Source: Streptomyces sp. Ru72
GTDB taxonomy: Bacteria; Actinomycetota; Actinomycetes; Streptomycetales; Streptomycetaceae
Length of the DNA stretch: 53,219 nucleotides
Direction of reading: 5' to 3'
Assembly: GCF_002920635.1 (NCBI RefSeq)
Contig: NZ_PQSR01000051.1
Span: 1 to 53,219 of the forward strand
Below are positions 26,598-35,364 of this stretch, in pieces. Numbering within the stretch: position 1 is the first letter of the stretch; each line of letters opens with the position of its first letter. The position numbers were made by a program, and so were the translations under genes. Under the pieces are notes generated by a model. That model saw nothing but the letters and a program-made list of their open reading frames with translations. It searched no databases and had not been told where the DNA came from.

Positions 26598-28330
26598 TGG
26601 CCGACGGCAGCGAGGCGGCCCCCACGGCCGCTGTGCGCAGGCCGCGGCGGATGCGGGACCGGCTCCCCGTACGGCTGCGGCACCACTGGAAGCCGGCCGG
26701 CGCCCTTTGTGCGGGACTGGTGGTGATGGTCTATTTCTTCGGCGACGCCCGAGTCTCGCCGTACGTCACCTCCTCCTCCCGCGTGGAGGCGGACGCCATC
26801 ACGCAGAACGTCGAGGGCACGGTCGACCTGTACGACACCTCGGTCTCCCACTCCATCCAACTGGAGTACGAGCAGACCGACTTCACCAAGATGATGAAGG
26901 AGTTCCGCGAGGACGGGACCAAGGACTACATCAAGGCCGACCTCACCATCGACGGGGTGTACCTCAAGGACGTCGGAATCCGTCTCAAGGGCAACTCCAC
27001 ACTGGCGTCCCTGCGCGGAAGCGGCCAGGGCAGGCCCGGTGGCGGCCGGACCATGCCCGAAGGCGCCGAGCAGGGCGCCCCGGAGGCGCAGCAGGACGGC
27101 GCGACCGGGGGCCGGGACCGCGGCCAGGCCAATGGCGGCGGTCCCGGCGGCATCGGGGGGATGATGCAGTACAACCTGTCCGAGAAGAAGCCCGAGGAAC
27201 TGCCCTGGCTCATCAAGATCGACAAGTTCGTCGGGGGCCGCGCCTATCAGGGCGAGCGTGAGATCTCGCTGCGCCCCGGAAGCAACGGCCAGGTTCCGGT
27301 GAACGAGGCCCTCGCGCTGAGCCTGACGGACACCACCGGTCAGAAGAACGAGCGGTATGCCTTCACGTCGGTAAAGGTCAACAGCCGCCCGGTCGCCACC
27401 CGGTTGATGGTCGAGAGCCCGGACACGGAGTACGCGGAGTCCATCGCTGACGGCAACGGCGTGCTCTACAAGGCGCGGGCCGGCGGCAGCTTCGAGTACA
27501 AGGGCGACGACCCGACCGACTATAAGGAGTCGTTCGAGCAGCTCAACAAGGTGGGCAGCCAGGACCTGGAGCCGGTCATGAAGCTCATCAAGTGGGCAAA
27601 CGAGGCGTCGGACGAGGAGTTCGAGAAGGAACTCGACCAGTACGTGGACGTCGAGTCCCTGGCGACGTATCTCGCCGCGCAGAACCTGCTCTTGAACTTC
27701 GACGACATGGCCGGACCCGGCAAGAACTATCTGCTGTGGTACGACCTGGACACCAAGAAGTTCTCGGTCCTGGGATGGGACTACAACCTCACCTTCAGCG
27801 GTGACGCGACCTCGGGCCCGGACGACGACACGGGCATGGGTGGTGCCTTCGGTGGTGGCGCTGGGGGTGCCACTGGGCAGAGCAGCCAGGGCGGCCAGGG
27901 CACAGGTGGCCAAGCCGCGCAGAACACGCCCTCCGGGATGCCGTCAGGAATGCCCGAAGGAATGCCTTCGGGGATGCCCGAGAATCTGCCGGAAGGCATG
28001 CCGTCCGGTCTGCCGGGCGGTCAGAACGGCCAAGGCGGTCCGGGCGGTGAGGGCGAAGGCGGTGGGTTCGCCGGCATGATGGGCCACCCGCTGAAGGAGC
28101 GCTTCCTGGACTCGGACACCTTCGATCCCGTCTACAAGAAGGCGTACAAGGAGCTGTACCAGAAGTTCTACGGCTCCGGGACCGCCCTGAAGGCGCTGAA
28201 CGCCATCGCCGAACAGGCGGGGAAGGCCGGTGCCGACGGCAAGGAGCTGGACTCCGCCGTCGAGAAGCTGCGCAAGACGGTCACCGAGCGTACCGCGGCA
28301 CTGGCCAAGAACAAGGAGGTGACCGGCTGA
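26597..28330 (+). CDS. CotH-like (spore-coat kinase family) protein with Gly-Met-Pro-Ser repeats
   Basis: 577 residues. One N-terminal membrane anchor (ALCAGLVVMVYFFGDARVS) leads to an outside-facing CotH domain: LTIDGVYLKDVGIRLKGNST, PWLIKIDKFVGGRAYQGERE, VESLATYLAAQNLLLNFDDM and LLWYDLDTKKFSVLGWDYNL. CotH proteins are atypical kinases that in Bacillus phosphorylate Ser-rich coat proteins. Two low-complexity inserts are present: Gly/Gln-rich near 135-190, and GMPSGMPEGMPSGMPENLPE near 450-480. ATG 26597 overlaps the preceding stop. Actinobacterial function is unproven. Confidence 0.88.
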   Translation: MADGSEAAPTAAVRRPRRMRDRLPVRLRHHWKPAGALCAGLVVMVYFFGDARVSPYVTSSSRVEADAITQNVEGTVDLYDTSVSHSIQLEYEQTDFTKMMKEFREDGTKDYIKADLTIDGVYLKDVGIRLKGNSTLASLRGSGQGRPGGGRTMPEGAEQGAPEAQQDGATGGRDRGQANGGGPGGIGGMMQYNLSEKKPEELPWLIKIDKFVGGRAYQGEREISLRPGSNGQVPVNEALALSLTDTTGQKNERYAFTSVKVNSRPVATRLMVESPDTEYAESIADGNGVLYKARAGGSFEYKGDDPTDYKESFEQLNKVGSQDLEPVMKLIKWANEASDEEFEKELDQYVDVESLATYLAAQNLLLNFDDMAGPGKNYLLWYDLDTKKFSVLGWDYNLTFSGDATSGPDDDTGMGGAFGGGAGGATGQSSQGGQGTGGQAAQNTPSGMPSGMPEGMPSGMPENLPEGMPSGLPGGQNGQGGPGGEGEGGGFAGMMGHPLKERFLDSDTFDPVYKKAYKELYQKFYGSGTALKALNAIAEQAGKAGADGKELDSAVEKLRKTVTERTAALAKNKEVTG

Positions 28331-28337
28331 TCACCGG

Positions 28338-28376
28338 CGCCCGGACGGCAGTCCCCCGTGGGGCGCCGTCCGGGCG
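28338..28376 (+). terminator. hairpin between CotH and response regulator genes
   Basis: 12-bp perfect stem (28338-28349 with 28365-28376), with CCCCGTGGGG able to fold inside the loop. No clear T-run follows, so it may end or attenuate transcription from the VTC operon before the regulator genes. Confidence 0.65.
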
Positions 28377-28416
28377 TTCGGCGCACCGCGAACGCCTCAC
28401 CAGCGAAGGAAGGTCC

Positions 28417-29160
28417 ATGCCCGCGTCGTCTGCGCCCGCGCCACCCCAACACAATGTGCTCGTCGTCGAGGACGACCCCAGCATCCGCACCTTGCTCACT
28501 TCCGCCCTGCACGCCGCCGGCTACTCCGTGAGCACCGCCGACACAGGCCAGACCGCCATGTTCGAGGCCGGTCGCCGGCAACCCGACCTGATCGTGCTGG
28601 ACGTCGGCCTTCCGGACATCGACGGCTTCGCGGTGACCCGTCATCTGCGGGCTGAGGGCGTCTATACGCCGGTGCTGTTCCTGACGGCACGCACGGACGT
28701 CGAGGACCGCATCATCGGCCTCAGCTCCGGCGGCGACGACTACGTCACCAAGCCGTTCCACGTGCAGGAGGTGCTGCTGCGCATCCGTGCCATCCTGCGG
28801 CGCAGTGACATGCCACCGGGCGGAGGGACCAGGAGGCCGCCGCTGCGGTACGCGGATCTGGTGCTGGACCAGCAGACCCACGAGGTGCGCCGGGCCGGTC
28901 TGCCCATCCAGCTGTCGCCCACCGAGTTCCGGCTCCTGGTCTGCCTGCTTGCGCAGCCGGAACGCGTGGTGGGCAAGAAGGAGATCCTGTCCGAGGTCTG
29001 GCACTACGACTTCGCCGGTGACGCCCGCATCGTCGACACCTACGTACGCAACCTGCGGCGCAAGATAGACCGGTTCGAGCCCCAGCTCATCCAGACGGTC
29101 CGCGGTGTCGGCTACTGTCTGCGGGCCGCGCGCCCTGGACCGGGGGCGGCGGCGCTGTGA
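28417..29160 (+). CDS. OmpR-family response regulator (first system)
   Basis: 247 residues. The receiver domain has VLVVEDDPSIRTLL, phospho-acceptor Asp62 in LIVLDVGLPDIDG, Thr in LFLTAR and Lys in YVTKPF. The C-terminal winged helix has LSPTEFRLLVCLLAQPERVV and RKIDRFEPQLIQTVRGVGY. GGAAGG precedes ATG 28417. It overlaps the kinase start by four bases. It is a close paralogue of the regulator at 35365, with the same length and the same acceptor position. Confidence 0.93.
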   Translation: MPASSAPAPPQHNVLVVEDDPSIRTLLTSALHAAGYSVSTADTGQTAMFEAGRRQPDLIVLDVGLPDIDGFAVTRHLRAEGVYTPVLFLTARTDVEDRIIGLSSGGDDYVTKPFHVQEVLLRIRAILRRSDMPPGGGTRRPPLRYADLVLDQQTHEVRRAGLPIQLSPTEFRLLVCLLAQPERVVGKKEILSEVWHYDFAGDARIVDTYVRNLRRKIDRFEPQLIQTVRGVGYCLRAARPGPGAAAL

Positions 29161-30728
29161 GGCGGTGGCCGCGCCGGCTGAAACCGCGCTCGCTGCGCGC
29201 CCGCCTGGTGCTTGGCGTCACGCTGCTGGCCACCTCGGCGGTTCTGCTCTGTCAGGCGGCAGGGCTCGCCCTGCTCCACTCCTGGCTGACGGACCAGGTC
29301 GACGGGCGGCTGACCCGTTTCCAGCCGGTGCCCCAGCTGTATCAGGACGTGGCCGACGGCCGGACGGCGTCAGGGGAGGCCGGCAGGACGAGCGGCCTCC
29401 CTTCGGACTACCGGGTGTACTTCTACGACAGAGGCGGCCACCGGCTTGCCATGTCGCTGAGCGGCGACGGGGGCAGTGCCGGGCCGCGACTCCCGAAGTC
29501 GGAGGCGGAACTCGGCCTCAAGAACGGCCGACCCGCCACGGTCGCCGCGACCGACGGCGGCAGCACCTGGCGGGTGATCGCCCGGTCCGGCACCGACGGC
29601 ACCCGGGTCGTGGTGGCGCTGCCTCTGAAGGAGGTGGACGAGGCGACCTCCCGGATGCTGTGGTTCAGCCTCGCTGTCGGGGTGGCCGTCGCAGCGGGGG
29701 TCGTCCTCTTCGGCACCCTCGTTGTGCGGCTGGGACTGCGGCCGCTGGTCGGAGTCGAGCGCACTGCAAGGCGCATCGCCGAAGGTGAGTTGGAACTGAG
29801 CGTTTCGGACCGGCATGCGGTCACCGAGGTCGGCCACCTCAGCCGTGCCCTGAACACGATGCTCGACCGGCTGCGTACCGCGTTGCGTCGCACCGAGGCG
29901 TCGGAGCAACGGCTGCGCCACTTCCTGGCGGACGCCGGCCATGAACTGCGAACTCCCCTCACGTCTCTGCAGGGCTTCGCCGAACTCCTGGTGCAGGAGC
30001 CGGAGATGAGCCTGGAACGACGCCAGGAGGCACAGCAGCTGATCGTGCGGAACGCCGACCGGATGAGCCGTCTCATCGAGAGCCTGTCCCAACTGGCCAA
30101 GCTCGGTGAGGTACCCGCGACGCGGTGGCAACCAGTCGACCTCCTCTCTCTCGTGGCCGACGGTATCGCTGCCGCCGCCGTGCGACACCCCGGGCGCAGC
30201 ATAGGCCTTGGCACTCTCGCCGACCCCGAGGACGACGCCCGCGTGAACGAGTTGGACGTCGTCGACGCCGTCGGCGACCCGCATCAGCTGGCGCAGATCC
30301 TGTCGAATCTGCTCACCAACGCGTGCGTCCACACTCCGACCGGGACACACATCCAGGTGCGCGTCGGCACCTCCCGAGTCCGCCCACACGGGCCGGGCAC
30401 GACTGGACCGGGCCGTACCAGCGCCAACGCTCCGCTCACACCCGGCACTCAGGTCTGTGTCGTGGAAGTCGCCGATGACGGGGCCGGCCTTGCCGAGTCG
30501 CACGCGCGGCGGGTGTTCGAGCGGTTCTACCGCGCCGATGCCGCCGAGCGGGCCGCGGCAGCGGGGTCCGGCCTGGGGCTTGCGATCGCCGCCGGCGCCG
30601 CGGAGGCCAACGGCGGCCGTCTGGAACTCGAGGCCAGGCCAGGCGAAGGCTGCACATTCCGCCTGCTCCTGCCGTATCAGCCCGCCGCTGCAGCCACGGC
30701 TGCCCCGGCTCCCCACACCTGCGTATAG
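29157..30728 (+). CDS. sensor histidine kinase (first system)
   Basis: 523 residues. Two membrane segments flank an extracytoplasmic sensor of about 130 residues (GLPSDYRVYFYDRGGHRLA). Then come HAMP (LGLRPLVGVERTARRIAEGE), the dimerisation domain with His262 in DAGHELRTPLTSLQGFAELL, the N-box QILSNLLTNACVHTP, and the G-boxes DDGAGLAESHARRVFERFYR and GSGLGLAIA. The GTG start overlaps the regulator stop. The sensor resembles that of the kinase at 36105. The signal is unknown. Confidence 0.93.
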   Translation: MRRWPRRLKPRSLRARLVLGVTLLATSAVLLCQAAGLALLHSWLTDQVDGRLTRFQPVPQLYQDVADGRTASGEAGRTSGLPSDYRVYFYDRGGHRLAMSLSGDGGSAGPRLPKSEAELGLKNGRPATVAATDGGSTWRVIARSGTDGTRVVVALPLKEVDEATSRMLWFSLAVGVAVAAGVVLFGTLVVRLGLRPLVGVERTARRIAEGELELSVSDRHAVTEVGHLSRALNTMLDRLRTALRRTEASEQRLRHFLADAGHELRTPLTSLQGFAELLVQEPEMSLERRQEAQQLIVRNADRMSRLIESLSQLAKLGEVPATRWQPVDLLSLVADGIAAAAVRHPGRSIGLGTLADPEDDARVNELDVVDAVGDPHQLAQILSNLLTNACVHTPTGTHIQVRVGTSRVRPHGPGTTGPGRTSANAPLTPGTQVCVVEVADDGAGLAESHARRVFERFYRADAAERAAAAGSGLGLAIAAGAAEANGGRLELEARPGEGCTFRLLLPYQPAAAATAAPAPHTCV

Positions 30729-30759
30729 GGCCGCATCGCTACCAAAAGGAGTGTCACCG

Positions 30760-31596
30760 GTGAAGCTCAGCACCATACGACTGGGAGAAGACCGTACAGC
30801 CGTCGCACGTCTGCAGAAGAAGCACTGCGTGGTGCTGCCCTACCCGGACGTCGGGGCGCTGATCGCCTCCGGCGAGGACTGGCGGGAACGAGCCGCTGAG
30901 CAAACCGGTGAACGCCACAGGCTGGACGACATCTCTTACGCGCCCCTCATCTCCCGGCCGAGCAAGATCGTTCGTGTTGGACCCCATTACGCCGCACGGG
31001 TGCGAGAGACGGGTATCTCCTTCCCCACCGTTCCGGTGTTCTCCGTGCGGCAAGGCGGCCAAGGCGTCGCCGGTGCCCGCGACGCCATCTGCCTGCGGGC
31101 CGAGGGACGGAACGTGGACTGGGGCGTGGAGTTGGGCCTGGTGATCGGGTGCCGGACCCGTGGGGTCACGGCCCGGACGGCGCTGCGCCATGTCGCGGGC
31201 TACACCGTCGTCAACGGCGTCGCCGAGCGGAGCGACTCGGGAAGCGCCCCCGCCTCGGGCCTGTCCACCGACGTCACCCTGGTGGGCCCAGCCATGGTCA
31301 CCACCGATGACGTGCCGACGGGCGGCCGCGGTCTGACGATGAGCTGTGTCATCGACGGGCGGGTCCGCCAGAAGGCGAACACCTCGCAGCTGATCTTCGA
31401 CGTCGCCACCGTCATCGCCCATGTCAGCACCGTGATCACGCTGCTGCCCGGAGACCTGATCACGATGGGCAGACCGGCCGGACCCGGCACCGGACGCGAA
31501 CCCGAGGTCCTTCTGTACCCGGGTGTGGACATGGTCACCGAGATCAAGGGTGTCGGGGAACTCAGGAACTCCGTGGTGCGGTCGGGTTCGCAGTGA
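30760..31596 (+). CDS. FAH-fold (fumarylacetoacetase-like) protein lacking metal ligands
   Basis: 278 residues, recognisable FAH family: RPSKIVRVGPHYAARVRETG, GARDAICLRAEG, VDWGVELGLVIGCRTRGVTA, LRHVAGYTVVNGVAERS and ITLLPGDLITMGRPAGPGTG. Active members bind Mg or Mn through an E-x-E pair and a later Asp. Here the first Glu is Gly122 (Glu124 is kept) and the usual NDVSARD motif reads NGVAERS, with Gly153 for Asp. The protein is therefore probably not a normal hydrolase or decarboxylase. GTG 30760 has AAAAGGA nine bases upstream. It lies between the first two-component system and the glycosyltransferases. Confidence 0.85.
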   Translation: MKLSTIRLGEDRTAVARLQKKHCVVLPYPDVGALIASGEDWRERAAEQTGERHRLDDISYAPLISRPSKIVRVGPHYAARVRETGISFPTVPVFSVRQGGQGVAGARDAICLRAEGRNVDWGVELGLVIGCRTRGVTARTALRHVAGYTVVNGVAERSDSGSAPASGLSTDVTLVGPAMVTTDDVPTGGRGLTMSCVIDGRVRQKANTSQLIFDVATVIAHVSTVITLLPGDLITMGRPAGPGTGREPEVLLYPGVDMVTEIKGVGELRNSVVRSGSQ

Positions 31597-31747
31597 ACCG
31601 TGGGAGCGTTTTCGGCCATTGATCTGACTCCCCGTCAGTTCCCAGCGTTCTCTCCCCGCCTGCACAGGCAGGGCGGCAACAGTGAGGCCGAGGCCGGACC
31701 TGGGCCTCAGAGCCGCAGTCTGCCGTCCCCTCACGCCTGAGGAAGCC

Positions 31748-33037
31748 ATGACTCCCACCCCCCACCTCACCGAGACCACCGCCCGCCCGGAGCGCTTGGC
31801 CCCGTTCCAGCAGGTCGAGCGGTCCCTTCATGCACAAGCCGGTACCGCGACGGTCGACATCGTCGTGCCGGTCTACAACGAAGAACGCGCCCTGCCCGGC
31901 TGCCTGCGCACACTCCACGCCCGACTGGCGGCGGACTTCCCCTTTCCGTGGCGGATCACTGTCGCCGACAACGCCAGCACCGACGAGACCCTCGCCACCG
32001 CCCGTCGCCTCGCCGACGAACTGCCGGGCGTCGGCGTGGTCCACCTCGACCGCAAGGGCCGCGGGCTCGCCCTGCGCACCGTCTGGGGCGCCAGCGACGC
32101 GGACATCGTCGCGTACATGGACGTGGACCTGTCCACCGGCCTCGACGGGCTGCTGCCGCTGGTCGCGCCCCTGGCCAGCGGTCACTCGGACCTCGCCATC
32201 GGTTCCCGGCTGGCACCTGGGTCGCGCACGGTGCGCGGCCCGCGCCGCGAGTTCATCTCCCGCTGCTACAACGGCATCATCCGGCTCACGCACGGCGTCC
32301 GGTTCACCGACGCCCAGTGCGGATTCAAGGCGGCCCGCACCGAGGTGCTGCGGCCGTTGCTGCAGGTGATCCGCGACGACGCGTGGTTCTTCGACACGGA
32401 GCTGCTGCTGCTCGCCGAGCACAACGGACTGCGGGTCCACGAGGTCCCCGTCGACTGGGTCGAGGACGTCGATACCCGGGTGGACATCGTGGGCACCGCC
32501 ACGGACGACCTGCGAGGGCTGTGGCGGATGGCGCGGTTCAAGGCATCCGGCGGCGCCCGGGTCGACGTACCGTCTCGCCCCGCACCGGCCGCCGAGCACC
32601 CCGACGCGGTCCTCGCACCCGCTACCCGACGTGGCGCGTTGTCCTGGGAGGTCGGCTGTTTCCTGGCGATCGGTGTCGTCTCCACGGTCGGGCAGGCGCT
32701 GCTGTACTGGCTGCTGCGCGGTTGGTGGAGCCCGGCTGTCGCCAACCTGGTCTCGCTGTTCGTCCTCACCGTCCTCAACACGGAGGCGAACCGACGCCTC
32801 ACCTTCCGGTACTCCACTGCTCCGCCAGCGCGGGCCCATCTGGGCGCCGGGGGCCTGTTCGTCCTGGGGTACCTGGTCACCTCCGCCGCGGTGCTGGGGT
32901 TCAAGTCGATCGACCCCGGGGCCTCGACAGCCGCGGAGACCGCGATCCTCGCCACAGCATCCGTCGCGGTCACCTGCGTGCGCTTCGCCGTGCTGCGGCT
33001 GGCCGTCTTCACCAGCGCCCCCCGCCGTACCCGTTGA
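31748..33037 (+). CDS. GT2 glycosyltransferase fused to GtrA-like membrane domain
   Basis: 429 residues. The N-terminal GT-A fold is VDIVVPVYNEERALPGCLRT, VADNASTDETLATARRLADE, AYMDVDLSTGLDGLLPL (the metal-binding DVD) and TDAQCGFKAARTEVLRPLL. This is dolichol-phosphate-mannose-synthase-like. From about residue 300 four membrane segments form a GtrA-type domain (GCFLAIGVVSTVGQALLYWL, SLFVLTVLNTEANRRLTFRY). It likely makes and helps flip a polyprenyl-phosphate sugar for the GT39 enzyme 18 bases downstream. ATG 31748 follows GAGGAAG. Confidence 0.92.
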   Translation: MTPTPHLTETTARPERLAPFQQVERSLHAQAGTATVDIVVPVYNEERALPGCLRTLHARLAADFPFPWRITVADNASTDETLATARRLADELPGVGVVHLDRKGRGLALRTVWGASDADIVAYMDVDLSTGLDGLLPLVAPLASGHSDLAIGSRLAPGSRTVRGPRREFISRCYNGIIRLTHGVRFTDAQCGFKAARTEVLRPLLQVIRDDAWFFDTELLLLAEHNGLRVHEVPVDWVEDVDTRVDIVGTATDDLRGLWRMARFKASGGARVDVPSRPAPAAEHPDAVLAPATRRGALSWEVGCFLAIGVVSTVGQALLYWLLRGWWSPAVANLVSLFVLTVLNTEANRRLTFRYSTAPPARAHLGAGGLFVLGYLVTSAAVLGFKSIDPGASTAAETAILATASVAVTCVRFAVLRLAVFTSAPRRTR

Positions 33038-33054
33038 CGAGAGCGACTTCCGAC

Positions 33055-35313
33055 ATGAGCAATCCCACACACCTCAAGCCCGTACCGGCCGCCTCAACAC
33101 CCGACGATTCGCCTGCGTTCGTCCGCTCGCTGCCCGCCTGGGCGGCACCGGCCGCACTCGGAGCGATCCTCGTGCTCGCGGCCGTCCTGTACGGCTGGGC
33201 ACTGGGCTCTCTGGGATGGGCCAACAGCTACTACTCTGCGGCCGTGAAATCGATGGGGAAGAGCTGGACCAACTTCCTCTTCGGCTCCTTCGATCCGGCC
33301 GGGGTGATCACGGTCGACAAGCCGCCGGCCGCGCTGTGGCCGCAGGTGATCAGCAGCAAGATCTTCGGGCTGCACGGCTGGGCGCTGGTCCTGCCGCAGA
33401 TGATCGAGGGCGTGGCCGCGGTCCTCGTCCTGCACCGCACCGTGCGGCGCTGGGCGGGGGAGGGGGCGGCGCTGGTCGCCGCACTGGTGCTCACTCTCAC
33501 GCCCATCACCGTGGCCATCAACCGGGACAACAACCCCGACACGCTGCTCGTCCTGCTGCTGGTGTCCGCGGCGTACGCGCTCACCCGCGCGGTGCAGGCC
33601 GAGGGCAGGACCGCGACATGGTGGCTGTGTGCGAGCGGCTTCCTGATCGGGTGCGGATTCCTCACCAAAATGCTCGCCGCCTGGATGGTCATTCCCGCGT
33701 TCACTCTCGCCTGGCTCGTGGGAGGAAGCGGCCCCTGGATACCGCGAGTGCGGCGTCTGCTGGGCGCGGGGGCCATCCTGGCGGCGTCCTCCTTGTGGTG
33801 GGTCGCCATGGTCGCCCTGTGGCCGGGCGACCGCCCCTACATCGGAGGCAGCAAGGACGGTTCGGCCTGGGATCTCGTGGTCGGCTACAACGGGCTGGGC
33901 CGGGTCTTCGGCTCGAGCGACGGGATGTCCCAGAACATGGGCGGGCTCGGCGGCGGGTTCGGTGGTGCGTCCGGCCTGGGGCGGTTGTTCAACGCGCAGG
34001 TGGGCGGCCAGATCAGCTGGCTGCTGCCGGTCAGCGCACTGGCCTTGGCCGTCGCCCTGGTCAGCGTGGCGATGCGCCGACGCGGCATGCTGTCCGCCGA
34101 CGCCCTGCTGCCGGCCTCCGGCTGGCTGCTGTGGGGGACCTGGCTGGTGGTCTGCGCAGCCGTGTACTCGACACAGAAGGGCATCTTCCACCCCTACTAC
34201 ACCACTCAGCTCGCTCCGGCGATCGCCGCCCTGTGCGGCGGACTGACCGCCGCCCTGGTCCGTGCCCACCGTGCCGGCGTGCGCTGGGCGCCCCTGGTGG
34301 GCGTGGCCGCGGTCGTGGTCAGCGCGGTCTGGGCCGTGGCACTGGTCCGCCGCGACTCCGACTGGAACGGCTGGCTGGTGTGGCCGGTCCTGCTGTTCGG
34401 CTGCGCCGCGGTCGTCCTGCTGCTCCTCGCGCGGCGGCGCGGCCGGCTGCTGACGGTCGCCGTGGGTGCCGCCGTCGCGTCGGTCCTGGTGGCCCCGGGC
34501 GCGTGGGCGGTCAGCGTACCGGGCTCGACATCCGCCATGGGCGGGTCCAACCCGACGGCCGGTCCGACGACGTTCGGTTTCGGCGGGGGCGGCCGCATGC
34601 CCCGGCAGAGCGGGAACGACGGCGACCGTTTGTCGGGGATGCCGTCGGGGATGCCGTCTGGCTTCCCGGGTGGTGACGCACCTTCGGGACAGTCCGGTCA
34701 GCCCTCCTCCGGCGATGTTCCTTCGGGCATGCCGTCAGGTATGCCGTCCGGTATGCCCACAGGGGGAGCGAACGGCATGCCCGGCATGTCCGGAGGAGCG
34801 ACCTCGGGAGACAGCGACATGCCGTCGTTCCCCGGCGGCGGTTCCGGGAAGGCCCCGAGCGGACGCGGCGGCTTCGGCGGCGGCGCGGCACTCACCAGCG
34901 AGCAGCGTAAGATTCTCGACTACGCGGTGGAGCACGCACCCCGGGCCCGCATCAAGCTCGCTGTCGAAGGCGGTGCCATGGCCGCCAGTTCCTTCATCCT
35001 GGGCTCGGACGAGACCGTCATCGGCATGGGCGGTTTCACGAGCATGGACAACGCGCCGTCGGTGGACCAGTTGAAGGAGTGGACGAAGAGCGGGGAACTA
35101 CGCTACGTCCTGGGCTCCGACAGGAACAGCGGCGGCAGGCCGGGCATGCCCGGGTCCGGCAACTACACCAAGCAGCGTTCCGACTGGATCGCTGACAACT
35201 GCACCAAGGTTCCGGCATCGGCGTACGGCGGCACGTCGTCGAAGGAGAGCAGCGGTAGTGCGATGGGCTTCGGAGCAGGAGCCGACGTGCTGTACGACTG
35301 CGCCGCCAAGTAG
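33055..35313 (+). CDS. ArnT/PMT-like GT39 glycosyltransferase with Met-Pro-Ser-Gly repeat tail
   Basis: 752 residues, many membrane segments. The first outer loop has GWANSYYSAAVKSMGKSWTN and VITVDKPPAALWPQVISSKI, and the next has INRDNNPDTLLVLLL. These are GT39 hallmarks, transferring a sugar from polyprenyl phosphate on the outer side. After the last membrane helix comes a low-complexity tract (about 525-600: DRLSGMPSGMPSGFPGGDAP, PSGMPSGMPSGMPTGGANGM). A folded C-terminal part follows (SEQRKILDYAVEHAPRARIK, ASSFILGSDETVIGMGGFTS). The repeat matches that in the CotH protein at 26597. Confidence 0.92.
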   Translation: MSNPTHLKPVPAASTPDDSPAFVRSLPAWAAPAALGAILVLAAVLYGWALGSLGWANSYYSAAVKSMGKSWTNFLFGSFDPAGVITVDKPPAALWPQVISSKIFGLHGWALVLPQMIEGVAAVLVLHRTVRRWAGEGAALVAALVLTLTPITVAINRDNNPDTLLVLLLVSAAYALTRAVQAEGRTATWWLCASGFLIGCGFLTKMLAAWMVIPAFTLAWLVGGSGPWIPRVRRLLGAGAILAASSLWWVAMVALWPGDRPYIGGSKDGSAWDLVVGYNGLGRVFGSSDGMSQNMGGLGGGFGGASGLGRLFNAQVGGQISWLLPVSALALAVALVSVAMRRRGMLSADALLPASGWLLWGTWLVVCAAVYSTQKGIFHPYYTTQLAPAIAALCGGLTAALVRAHRAGVRWAPLVGVAAVVVSAVWAVALVRRDSDWNGWLVWPVLLFGCAAVVLLLLARRRGRLLTVAVGAAVASVLVAPGAWAVSVPGSTSAMGGSNPTAGPTTFGFGGGGRMPRQSGNDGDRLSGMPSGMPSGFPGGDAPSGQSGQPSSGDVPSGMPSGMPSGMPTGGANGMPGMSGGATSGDSDMPSFPGGGSGKAPSGRGGFGGGAALTSEQRKILDYAVEHAPRARIKLAVEGGAMAASSFILGSDETVIGMGGFTSMDNAPSVDQLKEWTKSGELRYVLGSDRNSGGRPGMPGSGNYTKQRSDWIADNCTKVPASAYGGTSSKESSGSAMGFGAGADVLYDCAAK

Positions 35314-35364
35314 GCGACGCCGGAGCAACGGGGACCACACGGGAGAACGGACCAGCATCACGTC

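Noticed and set aside
27934..28020. Considered as a CRISPR-like or tandem DNA repeat
   Set aside because: It is an in-frame coding repeat of Gly-Met-Pro-Ser/Glu with varied codons, without spacers.
31562..33070. Reverse open frame of about 500 codons over the GT2 gene
   Set aside because: No domain, Gln/Arg-rich, opposite a well-supported glycosyltransferase.
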